A DNA stretch of 64,000 bases from Mycolicibacterium frederiksbergense (lineage in GTDB: Bacteria; Actinomycetota; Actinomycetes; Mycobacteriales; Mycobacteriaceae), in assembly GCF_029893345.1 (NCBI RefSeq), contig NZ_JARXVE010000001.1:496001-560000 (forward strand), read 5' to 3'. Under the pieces are notes generated by a model, which saw only the letters and a list, made by a program, of their open reading frames with translations, had not been told where the DNA came from and made no database searches. This document shows positions 9,726 to 20,312 of the stretch, piece by piece; the first letter of the stretch is position 1; the number at the start of each line of letters is the position of its first letter. The translations under genes and the position numbers were made by a program.

Positions 9726-10357
9726 GCGGTGGCGCCGCGGCGCACCAGGGACAGCACCACCGCAGCCGTCGCGAACAGACCGGAGAACACCCGGTTGAGA
9801 ACGGTCTGCTGGCGAGGCGTCTGCAACCAGTGCAGCAGCCGGGTCGCCAGTCCGGTGTAAAGGCTCATCACGACCATGTCGACGGCAACCATCGTCGCCC
9901 CGATCGCCAGATACTGCGGCAGCAACGGGGCGGTCGGCACCACAAATTGCGGCAGCACCGCGACCAGGAACACCAGGCCCTTCGGATTGGTGGTGTTGAC
10001 CAGGAATCCCCGCGTCACCAACGCCAGCCGACCCCGCTCACCTGTGGCGCCCATCCGGTTGCGCAGATCGAGCGAGGCGGTGCGCCACTGTTGGATCGCG
10101 AGGTACACCAGGTACGCCACACCGAGCCATTTCACGATCTCGAAGGCCAGGACCGAACCGGCGACGACAGCGCCCAGACCGACCGCGACCAGCAGCAACT
10201 GTGTCAGCAACCCGGCCTGCAGCCCCACGACGCTCCACGAGCCGCGGCGTACGCCGTGGGTCAGACCAGTGGCCATCGACTGGATCGCCCCGGCTCCCGG
10301 GGACACGCTGATGGCAATCGACGCGCCGAGAAACGCCAGCCAGATCTGCCAAGTCAC
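9722..10357 (-). CDS. LysE/RhtB-family amino-acid exporter
   Basis: 211-aa membrane protein with about six hydrophobic helices. The N-terminal family signature reads AISVSPGAGAIQSMATGLTHG, and a central TTNPKGLVF motif is typical of LysE/RhtB/CadD exporters. Expected to export an amino acid or related metabolite; substrate unknown. It overlaps the convergent SRPBCC gene by 4 bp. The DDN-like gene on the same strand ends 21 bp upstream of it, so the two may be co-transcribed. Confidence 0.85.
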   Translation of the reverse strand: MTWQIWLAFLGASIAISVSPGAGAIQSMATGLTHGVRRGSWSVVGLQAGLLTQLLLVAVGLGAVVAGSVLAFEIVKWLGVAYLVYLAIQQWRTASLDLRNRMGATGERGRLALVTRGFLVNTTNPKGLVFLVAVLPQFVVPTAPLLPQYLAIGATMVAVDMVVMSLYTGLATRLLHWLQTPRQQTVLNRVFSGLFATAAVVLSLVRRGATA

Positions 10358-10378
10358 ATATGCAGTCTGGCGACCGTG

Positions 10379-10789
10379 TCAAACGATATCGGCGACGAAA
10401 ACACCCGTTCGGCGGGCGCCGATCCGGGCGATGCGGGGGAGTGTCGGATCGTCAGTCCCTGCCGGTAACACCCGTGGGTTGGCGATCTTGACGTCGCCGC
10501 GGAACAGGTGCACGTCCGCCTCGCCGGCGGCCAGCACGTTCTTGACCCAGTTGGTCTTGCCGTGGGCCAGCAGCACCGCGAGCGTATCGCCCTTGCGATA
10601 GCTGGTGACGATGGTCTCGTAGGGCGTTCCCGACGTGCGCCCACGGTGCTTGATCACAGTGAAACCGGGCAGGCGCTTCGACAGCGGTTTCAGTGCCGGG
10701 TTGATGTACTTGATCTGAAACCGCTCCAGCGCCGGCGGCACGAGCATCGGTACGCCGGGGGCGTTGTTGGGGTGGTCTTTCGCGGACAT
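10379..10789 (-). CDS. Nitroreductase/deazaflavin (DDN-like) family protein
   Basis: 136-aa protein of the F420-dependent nitroreductase-like (DUF385) family common in mycobacteria. Characteristic sequence: KPLSKRLPGFTVIKHRGRTS, then TSYRKGDTLAVLLAHG and WVKNVLAAGEADVHLFRG. These split-barrel proteins often bind deazaflavin F420, but the substrate here is unknown. ATG 10789 is chosen because upstream in-frame residues are the antisense shadow of hisD. It is divergent from hisD with 104 bp between starts. Confidence 0.85.
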   Translation of the reverse strand: MSAKDHPNNAPGVPMLVPPALERFQIKYINPALKPLSKRLPGFTVIKHRGRTSGTPYETIVTSYRKGDTLAVLLAHGKTNWVKNVLAAGEADVHLFRGDVKIANPRVLPAGTDDPTLPRIARIGARRTGVFVADIV

Positions 10790-10880
10790 CTCGGGCTCCG
10801 TTCCGTGGGCTGGGACCACCGTACGGCGGGTTGCGCCGCCGGGAGTGGGTGACGGATTTTTATCAGCTGGACTGATCAGG

Positions 10881-10886
10881 GACAAT
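10881..10886 (+). promoter_or_regulatory. Candidate -10 box of the his operon
   Basis: GACAAT lies 7 nt upstream of the hisD ATG (10894). It keeps the conserved A2 and T6 of mycobacterial -10 boxes, and its spacing predicts a leaderless his mRNA. No convincing -35 element. Confidence 0.35.
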
Positions 10887-10893
10887 TGAACCG

Positions 10894-12221
10894 ATGGCCG
10901 AGTTTCAGATGTCCCGTATCGACCTGCGCAACCGTGTGCTGAACGCCGCGCAGTTGCGTTCCGCGCTGCCTCGCGGCGGGGTCGATGTGGACGCAGTGGT
11001 GCCCAAGGTCCGTCCGATCGTGGAGGCCGTCGCCGAACATGGCGCGCAGGCCGCCCTGGATTACGGCCATTCGTTCGACGGCGTACGTCCGGACACGGTC
11101 CGCGTGCCCGCCGCGGCGTTGGCTGCGGCCCTGGCCGAACTGGACCCCGATGTCCGCGCCGCACTGCAGGTCGCGATCGACCGGGCCCGCGCGGTCCATG
11201 CCGATCAACGCCGCACCGACACCACCACGACACTGGCGCCGGGTGCGACCGTTACCGAACGCTGGGTGCCGGTCGAGCGGGTCGGGCTGTACGTGCCGGG
11301 CGGCAACGCCGTCTACCCGTCGAGCGTGGTGATGAACGTGGTGCCGGCCCAGACCGCAGGCGTCGACTCACTGGTGATCGCCAGCCCGCCGCAGGCCGAG
11401 TTTGGCGGCCTGCCGCACCCGACCATCCTGGCCGCCGCGGCGCTGCTGGGCGTCGACGAGGTGTGGGCCGTCGGCGGTGCGCAGGCGGTGGCACTGCTGG
11501 CTTACGGCGGCACCGACACCAACGGCGCTGAACTGGCCCCGGTCGACATGATCACCGGGCCCGGCAACATCTACGTGACCGCCGCCAAGCGGATCTGCCG
11601 CTCGCAGGTAGGCATCGACGCCGAGGCCGGCCCGACCGAAATCGCGATCCTCGCCGACCGCACCGCTGATCCGGTGCACGTCGCCGCCGACCTGATCAGC
11701 CAGGCCGAGCACGACGAGATGGCGGCCAGCGTCCTGGTCACCGACAGTGACGCGCTGGCCGAGGCCACCGACCGTGAACTCGCCCGCCAGCTGGCCACCA
11801 CCGTGCATGTCGAGCGCGTGACCGCGGCGTTGACGGGTAAGCAGTCGGCGATCGTCCTGGTCGATGATTTGGCGGCAGGGGTGCGGGTGGTCAACGCGTA
11901 CGCCGCCGAGCACCTGGAGATCCAGACCGAGGATGCGCCCGGCGTGGCCGGCCGGATCCGTTCGGCGGGAGCCATTTTCGTGGGCGCCTGGTCGCCGGTG
12001 AGCCTGGGCGATTACTGCGCCGGGTCCAACCATGTGCTGCCGACCGCGGGATGTGCTCGGCACTCCAGCGGTTTGTCGGTGCAGACCTTCCTGCGCGGCA
12101 TCCACGTTGTCGAGTACGGCGAGGCCGCGCTCAAAGATGTCTCCGGGCATGTGATCACCTTGTCGAAGGCGGAGAATCTGCCGGCGCACGGCGAGGCGGT
12201 ACGGCGGAGGTTCGAGCGGTG

Positions 12222-12222
<1 letters not shown>
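10894..12222 (+). CDS. hisD: Histidinol dehydrogenase
   Basis: 442-aa zinc enzyme that oxidises histidinol to histidine (last two steps). Family motifs: [39 protein letters not shown] and [11 protein letters not shown], with GSNHVLPT near the C-terminus. Length matches mycobacterial HisD. It is the first gene of the his operon and starts at ATG 10894. It is separated from hisC by two tandem 32-bp repeat units that form minicistrons. Confidence 0.96.
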
Positions 12223-14038
<1,816 letters not shown>

Positions 14039-14042
<4 letters not shown>

Positions 14043-14656
14043 CCAAGAAAGTCATCGTTCTCGATTACGGATCGGGCAATCTTCGCTCGGCCCAGCGGGC
14101 GCTGGAACGCGTCGGTGCCGATGTCGAGGTCACGGCCGATCCCGGTGCCGCGGCCGCTGCCGACGGTTTGGTGGTGCCGGGTGTCGGGGCATTCGAGGCC
14201 TGCATGACCGGACTTCGCGCGATCGGAGGCGAGAAGATCATCGCCGACCGGTTGCAGCATGGCCGGCCGGTGCTGGGGGTCTGCGTCGGCATGCAGATCC
14301 TGTTCGCCCGAGGTGTGGAGTTCGGCGTGGAATCCACCGGGTGTGGGCAGTGGCCCGGCGCGGTGACCCGGCTGGACGCCCCGGTGATCCCGCACATGGG
14401 CTGGAATGTCGTCGACCCGCCGGCCGGCAGCACGCTGTTCAAGGGGCTCGATGCCAGCACGCGTTTCTATTTCGTGCATTCCTACGCCGCGCAGCAGTGG
14501 TCCGGTAATCCGGACGCACTGGTGACGTGGGCGACGCATCACGTGCCGTTCATCGCCGCCGTCGAGGACGGCGCCTTGGCGGCTACGCAATTTCATCCGG
14601 AGAAGAGTGGCGACGCCGGTGCGACGCTGCTCGCGAATTGGGTTGAGGGACTGTGA
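14039..14656 (+). CDS. hisH: Imidazole glycerol phosphate synthase, glutaminase subunit
   Basis: 205-aa class I glutamine amidotransferase that feeds ammonia to HisF. The nucleophile Cys lies in [10 protein letters not shown], and the His-Glu pair in TQFHPEKSG. The oxyanion region appears as [14 protein letters not shown] 14039 overlaps the hisB stop, and the stop overlaps the hisA GTG. HisF is encoded two genes downstream, separated by hisA and impA. Confidence 0.95.
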
Positions 14657-15414
14657 GTTCGAACGATTCCACTGTGAACAAGCCGTTGATTCTGCTGCCC
14701 GCGGTCGACGTGGTGGGCGGCAAGGCGGTACGCCTGGTGCAGGGTAAGGCAGGCAGCGAGACGGACTACGGTTCGGCGCTGGAGGCGGCCCTGGCCTGGC
14801 AGCGTGACGGCGCCGAGTGGATCCACCTGGTTGACCTCGACGCCGCTTTCGGCCGGGGCAGCAACCGCGAACTGCTGGCCGACCTGGTCGGCAAGCTCGA
14901 CGTGAAAGTCGAACTGTCCGGTGGCATCCGCGATGACGAGTCGTTGAAGGCAGCCATGGACACCGGCTGCGCCCGGGTGAACATCGGCACCGCGGCGCTG
15001 GAAAGTCCCGAGTGGTGCCGCCGTGCCATCGCCGAATACGGCGAACGGGTAGCAGTCGGGCTGGACGTGCAGTTCGAGAACGACAGCTGGCGACTGCGCG
15101 GCCGCGGCTGGGAGACTGACGGTGGCGACCTCTGGGAGGTTCTGGATCGTCTTGACCGCGAAGGCTGTTCGCGATACGTCGTCACCGACGTCACCAAGGA
15201 CGGCACTCTCACCGGCCCCAATCTGGAGCTGCTCTCGGCGGTCGCCGACCGCACCGACGCCCCGGTGATCGCCTCGGGCGGGGTGTCGAGCCTCGACGAT
15301 CTCCGGGCGATCGCCACCCTGACCGGCCACGGTGTGGAGGGCGCGATCGTTGGAAAAGCGCTTTACGCCGAACGGTTCACCTTGCCGCAGGCGCTGGCCG
15401 CGGTCAGCGGGTAG
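14653..15414 (+). CDS. hisA: Phosphoribosyl isomerase A (HisA/TrpF bifunctional)
   Basis: 253-aa (beta-alpha)8 barrel that isomerises ProFAR in histidine synthesis. Motifs: [15 protein letters not shown] with the first catalytic Asp, [35 protein letters not shown] with the second Asp, and [11 protein letters not shown]. Established knowledge: in mycobacteria this enzyme (PriA) also performs the TrpF reaction. The trp cluster at 25.6-30.8 kb has no trpF, which supports dual function here. GTG start overlapping hisH. Confidence 0.95.
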   Translation: MSSNDSTVNKPLILLPAVDVVGGKAVRLVQGKAGSETDYGSALEAALAWQRDGAEWIHLVDLDAAFGRGSNRELLADLVGKLDVKVELSGGIRDDESLKAAMDTGCARVNIGTAALESPEWCRRAIAEYGERVAVGLDVQFENDSWRLRGRGWETDGGDLWEVLDRLDREGCSRYVVTDVTKDGTLTGPNLELLSAVADRTDAPVIASGGVSSLDDLRAIATLTGHGVEGAIVGKALYAERFTLPQALAAVSG

Positions 15415-15420
15415 AGCGAG

Positions 15421-16242
15421 GTGGGCGACCTGGACGCGTCGAAGCTGACCGCTCTGGTGGATGCGGCTGCCGAGATTCTCGATGCGGCCTCGGTGCCATT
15501 CATCGCGGGACACCGTGCGGAGTCCGCGGTCAGCAAGCAGGGCAACGACTTCGCCACCGAGGTCGACCTCGCGATCGAGCGGCAGGTGGTGCGGGCGCTG
15601 ACCGAGGCCACCGGAATCGGGGTGCACGGTGAGGAGTTCGGCGGTGAGCCCATCGATTCGCCTCTGGTGTGGGTGCTCGACCCGATCGATGGCACCTTCA
15701 ACTATGCGGCCGGTTCGCCGATGGCGGCCATTCTGCTCGGCCTGTTGGCCGATGGGGAGCCGGTGGCCGGCCTGACCTGGCTGCCGTTCACCGGGCAGCG
15801 CTACGCGGCGCTGGCCGGAGGCCCGGTGCGGGACAACGGCATAGCTTTGCCGCGGCTGGGATCGCCGACCCTGACCGATTCGATAGTCGGCATCCAGACC
15901 TTCAACATCGACTCCCGTGGCCGGTTCCCGGGCCGGTACCGGATCGAGGTGCTGGCCAACCTCAGCCGGGTGTGCTCGCGGGTCCGGATGCACGGGGCCA
16001 CCGGCGTCGACCTGGCCTATGTCGCGGCCGGAATCCTGGGCGGGGCCATCAGTTTCGGGCATCACATCTGGGACCACGCGGCCGGTGTGGCGTTGGTCCG
16101 CGCCGCTGGAGGCGTCGTGACCGACCTGGCCGGCGATCCGTGGACGAGCGAATCGAAGTCGGCCTTGGCCGCCGCGCCCGGCGTGCACGAACGCATGCTG
16201 GAAATCGTGAAATCAGCTGGCAATCCGGAGGACTACCTGTGA
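15421..16242 (+). CDS. impA: Inositol-monophosphatase family protein ImpA
   Basis: 273-aa Mg-dependent phosphatase family member. The metal-binding signature [17 protein letters not shown] lies at about residues 84-100, with the upstream acidic motif HGEEFGG and the C-terminal [15 protein letters not shown]. Embedded in the his operon between hisA and hisF, as in other mycobacteria (ImpA). It may act on inositol phosphate or serve as histidinol-phosphate phosphatase, a step otherwise missing from this cluster. The substrate cannot be read from sequence. GTG 15421 start. Confidence 0.9.
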   Translation: MGDLDASKLTALVDAAAEILDAASVPFIAGHRAESAVSKQGNDFATEVDLAIERQVVRALTEATGIGVHGEEFGGEPIDSPLVWVLDPIDGTFNYAAGSPMAAILLGLLADGEPVAGLTWLPFTGQRYAALAGGPVRDNGIALPRLGSPTLTDSIVGIQTFNIDSRGRFPGRYRIEVLANLSRVCSRVRMHGATGVDLAYVAAGILGGAISFGHHIWDHAAGVALVRAAGGVVTDLAGDPWTSESKSALAAAPGVHERMLEIVKSAGNPEDYL

Positions 16243-17024
16243 GCACCATCAGTGATGTCGCGACGAGGGTGATCCCGTGCCTCGACGTCGACGCCGGCCG
16301 AGTCGTCAAAGGGGTCAACTTCGAGAACCTGCGCGACGCCGGCGATCCCGTCGAGCTCGCGGCCGCCTACGACGCCGAGGGTGCGGACGAGCTGACGTTC
16401 CTCGACGTGACCGCGTCCTCATCGGGCCGGGCCACCATGCTCGAAGTGGTCAAACGGACCGCCGAGCAGGTGTTCATTCCGCTGACCGTGGGCGGCGGGG
16501 TGCGTTCGGTCGACGATGTCGACGTGTTGTTGCGCGCCGGCGCGGACAAGGTGTCGGTGAACACCGCCGCCATCGCCCGTCCGGAACTGCTGGCCGAAAT
16601 GGCCCGCCAGTTCGGCTCGCAGTGCATCGTGCTCAGTGTCGATGCCCGCACCGTGCCGGCCGGTGATCAGCCCACCCCGTCAGGCTGGGAGGTGACCACC
16701 CATGGAGGGCGCCGCGGCACGGGGCTCGACGCGATCGAGTGGGCCGCCCGGGGTGCCGAGCTCGGGGTCGGCGAGATCCTGCTGAACTCGATGGACCGTG
16801 ACGGCACCAAGGAGGGATTCGACCTGCCGATGCTGCGCGCGGTGCGGGCGGCGGTGAGCGTCCCGGTGATCGCCAGCGGCGGCGCGGGCTCGGTGGCCGA
16901 TTTCGCGCCCGCCGTGCAGGCCGGGGCCGATGCGGTGCTGGCCGCCAGCGTGTTCCATTTCCGGGAATTGACCATCGCTCAGGTGAAGGCGGCCATGGCG
17001 GCGGAGGGGATCATCGTCCGATGA
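16239..17024 (+). CDS. hisF: Imidazole glycerol phosphate synthase, cyclase subunit
   Basis: 261-aa (beta-alpha)8 barrel that uses HisH-derived ammonia to form IGP and AICAR. Both catalytic Asp residues are visible: [17 protein letters not shown] and [15 protein letters not shown]. Also [13 protein letters not shown] and [14 protein letters not shown] 16239 overlaps the impA stop (GTGA). A long upstream in-frame extension through impA is a shadow. The stop overlaps the ATG of a repeat minicistron leading to hisI. Confidence 0.95.
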   Translation: MSTISDVATRVIPCLDVDAGRVVKGVNFENLRDAGDPVELAAAYDAEGADELTFLDVTASSSGRATMLEVVKRTAEQVFIPLTVGGGVRSVDDVDVLLRAGADKVSVNTAAIARPELLAEMARQFGSQCIVLSVDARTVPAGDQPTPSGWEVTTHGGRRGTGLDAIEWAARGAELGVGEILLNSMDRDGTKEGFDLPMLRAVRAAVSVPVIASGGAGSVADFAPAVQAGADAVLAASVFHFRELTIAQVKAAMAAEGIIVR

Positions 17025-17056
17025 GCGCTTGCGCGAAGAGCCGAGGTGCACGATGA
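17021..17056 (+). repeat. 32-bp repeat/minicistron joining hisF to hisI
   Basis: The unit starts ATGAGCGCTTGCGCGAAGAG, nearly identical to the hisD-hisC units, and spans 32 bp before the hisI ATG (17053). It encodes [11 protein letters not shown]. Its ATG overlaps the hisF stop (17022-17024) and its TGA (17054-17056) overlaps the hisI ATG. It is a one-unit stop-start relay. Confidence 0.85.
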
Positions 17057-17400
17057 GTCTCGATCCGGCTATCGCGGCACGTTTGAAGCGCAACGCCGAC
17101 GGTTTGTTCAGCGCGGTGGCGCAGGAGCGGTCCACCGGTCAGGTGCTGATGGTCGCCTGGATGGACGACGACGCATTGGCCCGCACGCTGGAAACCCGTG
17201 AGGCCACCTACTTTTCGCGGTCCCGCGGCGAGCAGTGGGTCAAAGGTCTGACGTCGGGGCACACCCAGTACGTGCACTCGGTCCGCCTGGACTGCGACGG
17301 CGACACGGTGTTGCTGGAGGTCGATCAGACCGGCGCTGCCTGCCATACCGGCGCCCACACCTGCTTCGACGCCGACCAGTTGCTGGCGCCTGAACATTAG
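17053..17400 (+). CDS. hisI: Phosphoribosyl-AMP cyclohydrolase
   Basis: 115-aa zinc enzyme that opens the adenine ring of PR-AMP. Motifs: [37 protein letters not shown] and the Cys cluster CHTGAHTC. It is monofunctional and not fused to HisE; hisE/hisG are not in this window, as in M. tuberculosis where they lie elsewhere. ATG 17053 overlaps the minicistron stop. Last gene of the his operon. Confidence 0.95.
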   Translation: MSLDPAIAARLKRNADGLFSAVAQERSTGQVLMVAWMDDDALARTLETREATYFSRSRGEQWVKGLTSGHTQYVHSVRLDCDGDTVLLEVDQTGAACHTGAHTCFDADQLLAPEH

Positions 17401-17452
17401 CCGCGGCGTTGCGGTCCCCGGGCTTGTCGGTGGTGTCGTTGACAATGACGGA

Positions 17453-19099
17453 GTGACTGACAGCGCCGTGCCGGCCAACGGCGATTCCGCCGAGACCCGC
17501 AAAGCGCGCGGTGCATTCTTCACCCCGGCCCAGATCACCGACTATCTCGCACAGTGGGCCGTGCGGTCGGCCGAGGAGCGGATTTTGGAGCCCTCGGCCG
17601 GTGACGCGGCGTTTCTGGTTGCGGCTACGCGTCGACTCCAGGAGCTTGGTGTTGAGCTCCCGGAGCTCGACGGCGTCGAGATTCACCGCTCCAGCGCGGC
17701 CACCGCGCGACGGCGGGTGTCCGAGGCCGGGGGACGGGCCCGGATCCGCACGGCGGATTTCTTCGGCATCGAGCCGCGCGCCGAATACACCGCGGTGATC
17801 GGCAACCCGCCCTACATCCGTTACCAGGAGTTCCGGGGCGCCGCCCGTGCTTTGTCGCGCCGGGCCGCGCTCAAGGCCGGCGTGACGCTGTCCGGGCTGG
17901 CCTCGAGTTGGGCCGCGTTCACCGTGCACGCGGCGCTGTTCCTGCGTCCGGGTGGGCGTCTGGCCCTGGTGCTGCCCGCCGAGCTGCTCAGCGTCAACTA
18001 CGCGGCGGCGGTGCGCAAGTTCCTGTTCGACCGGTTTGCCAGCGTCGAGTTGGTGATGTTCGACGAACAGGTGTTTCCCGAGGCCGAGGCCGATGTGGTG
18101 CTGCTGCTGGCCGACGGGTTCGGGGGCGGGCCCTGCGGTCATGCGGTCATCCACCGGGCGCGCAACGCCGACTCGCTGACATCTGAACTCGCGCAACGCC
18201 GTTGGTCGCCGCGCGATCCCGCCGACAAATGGGTCAGCGGCCTGATCGGCAGCGGGCCGGTGGATGCGCTGCACGGCCTGCACGCCGAGGGACATTTCAC
18301 TCCGTTGGAGGGTTGGGGCGACACCACCCTGGGCATGGTGACGGGCAACAACGGCTACTTCGCGCTGTCACCGGAACGGGTGCGTGAACTGGGCCTGCGG
18401 CGCACCGACCTGCTGCCGTTGTCGCCGCCGGGCAGCGCGCATCTGCGCGGCCTGGGGCTGTCGGCTGAACAGCTGGCCAGGTTGGGGGAGGACGGCAGGT
18501 CGATTCATCTGTTCCGGCCGGCCGGCACACCCTCGGCGGCCGCGCAGCGCTACATCGACGCCGGTCATGCTGCCGGCGTACATCTGGCCTACAAGTGCCG
18601 GGTGCGTCAGCCCTGGTATCTGGTGCCGCTGGTGAATCCGGCCGACCTGCTGCTGACCTGTATGAATGCCGATACGCCGCGGCTGGTCACCAACCGGGCC
18701 AAGGCGCATCACCTCAACTCGGTGCACGGGGTGTACCTGCGCGACGGCATGCGCACGCTGGGCCGCGACCTGTTGGGGCTGGCCGCGCTGAACTCGGTGA
18801 CGGTGCTGCACGCCGAGATCGTCGGGCGCTCCTACGGCGGCGGCATTCTGAAGATCGAGCCGCGCGAGGCCGATCGGTGGCTGGTCCCGGCGCCCGGGCT
18901 GGTGGAAGCCCGAGCCGGTCAGTTGCGGGCGATACGGCGGCGGGTCGCCTCGCTGCTGGAGCGTGGCGCATTGCTCGACGCGATCGACCTCGTCGATGAC
19001 GCATTGGGACTGGTGTCCCAGATTGCCCTGGAACCCGTTCGGGCGGCGCGCCATTCGTTGGCGACCCGCCGGACGGTAAGGTCTCGCCGTGCCCGCTGA
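17453..19099 (+). CDS. Type II N6-adenine DNA methyltransferase (Eco57I/BsuBI-PstI-like)
   Basis: 548-aa gamma-type amino-methyltransferase. It has GAFFTPAQITDYLAQW, then SAM motif I as ILEPSAGDAAFL (about residues 44-55), and catalytic motif IV as GNPPYIRYQE (Asn118). The long C-terminal half is the probable target-recognition region. Start GTG 17453. The next gene overlaps its end by 11 bp and looks like a nuclease, so the pair is probably a type II restriction-modification system. It sits where M. tuberculosis has other genes between hisI and bcp/trpE, suggesting acquisition. The recognition sequence cannot be predicted. Confidence 0.85.
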   Translation: MTDSAVPANGDSAETRKARGAFFTPAQITDYLAQWAVRSAEERILEPSAGDAAFLVAATRRLQELGVELPELDGVEIHRSSAATARRRVSEAGGRARIRTADFFGIEPRAEYTAVIGNPPYIRYQEFRGAARALSRRAALKAGVTLSGLASSWAAFTVHAALFLRPGGRLALVLPAELLSVNYAAAVRKFLFDRFASVELVMFDEQVFPEAEADVVLLLADGFGGGPCGHAVIHRARNADSLTSELAQRRWSPRDPADKWVSGLIGSGPVDALHGLHAEGHFTPLEGWGDTTLGMVTGNNGYFALSPERVRELGLRRTDLLPLSPPGSAHLRGLGLSAEQLARLGEDGRSIHLFRPAGTPSAAAQRYIDAGHAAGVHLAYKCRVRQPWYLVPLVNPADLLLTCMNADTPRLVTNRAKAHHLNSVHGVYLRDGMRTLGRDLLGLAALNSVTVLHAEIVGRSYGGGILKIEPREADRWLVPAPGLVEARAGQLRAIRRRVASLLERGALLDAIDLVDDALGLVSQIALEPVRAARHSLATRRTVRSRRAR

Positions 19100-20084
19100 A
19101 CCCTCCACCAAGGCCACCGCGTGGGCCATCTTCGACCGGATCGTCGCCGACGCCGCACCGGGCGGTGTGCACACCAATCCGTGGGTGCGGACCGCCGGGG
19201 AATTGACCTATGTTCCCGATTTTCGGGTGCTGCGCAGGCTGCTCGGGGTGCCGCTGTTCCTTGATGCGCCGTCCACCACCGGGGTTCCGGCGCTGGCGCT
19301 CGACATCTGGTTGTCCTATGAGCTGCGCCGCGCCGGCTTCGACCCCGATGCGGTGTGGCCGCGGCCCACCGACCCGCGGATCATGCCCAGCGCCATCGCC
19401 AATCTGCTCGAAGCGTTGCCGCAGAAGGAACGTCATCTCATCGAACAACGGCTGCGCCGCTCGATGAAGGGCGTCTCCGGCTCGAGTGCCAGTGTGCTGG
19501 GCAAGCACTACATGAAACAGGTGGACGTGGTGATCTCGGACTGGGACACCGGTCCCGAACTGCTGATCAGCACCAAACGGATGGATTCGAGCTTCGGTAA
19601 GAACGCTGCCAACCGGGTCGAGGAAAGCTACGGCGACGCCAAGAATCTGCGGTTGCGGCACCCGCTGTCGGCTCTGGGATTTGTCTACGGCCTACGCTCG
19701 ACGATCCTGACCACCGAACCGGACAAGGCCGAGTGGCTGATCGACCTGCTCGGCAAGCTCGGCACCGAGGACGACGCCTATCACGCCGTCGCCCTGGTGA
19801 TGATCGACTACGACACCGACGTCACCGAGGCCGCCGGCGAAGAAGTGGACAGTATCGAACAGGCCGAGCCGGACGCGTTGTTCGAGATCGTCGATGTGGC
19901 CAATGCCGCCGTCGACGAGGCCCTGGCCGCCCTGCCCGACATTGCCATCCGGCACGACACCGTCCCGCCCGAGCTGCAGCCGTCGCGGTTCCTGGCGACC
20001 ATGGTGTCGCGCGTCATCGACACCACGCCGGTGACCCGGCACCGGGAGGCGCGCCGGCGGCGCAACACCCCCGCCGAGGGCTAA
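19089..20084 (+). CDS. Putative type II restriction endonuclease
   Basis: 331-aa protein co-transcribed with the methyltransferase (11-bp overlap, GTG 19089). The central region VDVVISDWDTGPELLISTKR (D146, E157, K163) resembles a PD-(D/E)xK nuclease core with an E-x5-K spacing, followed by the conserved-looking RVEESYGDAKNL. Size and pairing resemble the BsuBI/PstI group (methylase near 500 aa plus nuclease near 320 aa), which is inference. The catalytic motif is not canonical, so activity is unproven. Confidence 0.65.
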   Translation: MPAEPSTKATAWAIFDRIVADAAPGGVHTNPWVRTAGELTYVPDFRVLRRLLGVPLFLDAPSTTGVPALALDIWLSYELRRAGFDPDAVWPRPTDPRIMPSAIANLLEALPQKERHLIEQRLRRSMKGVSGSSASVLGKHYMKQVDVVISDWDTGPELLISTKRMDSSFGKNAANRVEESYGDAKNLRLRHPLSALGFVYGLRSTILTTEPDKAEWLIDLLGKLGTEDDAYHAVALVMIDYDTDVTEAAGEEVDSIEQAEPDALFEIVDVANAAVDEALAALPDIAIRHDTVPPELQPSRFLATMVSRVIDTTPVTRHREARRRRNTPAEG

Positions 20085-20312
20085 TGTCGTGCGTTATTAA
20101 CTAGTTGACAGTGTGAGATGACGGTGTATGCGGTCATCTGCACTTGTGATCGGTGGTGCCGACCGAGCGCATTGGAGTCGTGGACTTGTTCTTCGACGGT
20201 GTGTGCTGGACATGTAGAGCGAGCACGCATCGTGTTGGCGGTGGCCGAGGGTCACCAAAACCACCGACGAGATCCTGCCCGACACCCGTGAACGAGATTC
20301 AGACGCGCGACA

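Noticed and set aside
20105..20130. TTGACA box after the putative endonuclease gene, suggesting a promoter
   Set aside because: No acceptable -10 sequence at 16-18 bp spacing, and no plus-strand gene follows.
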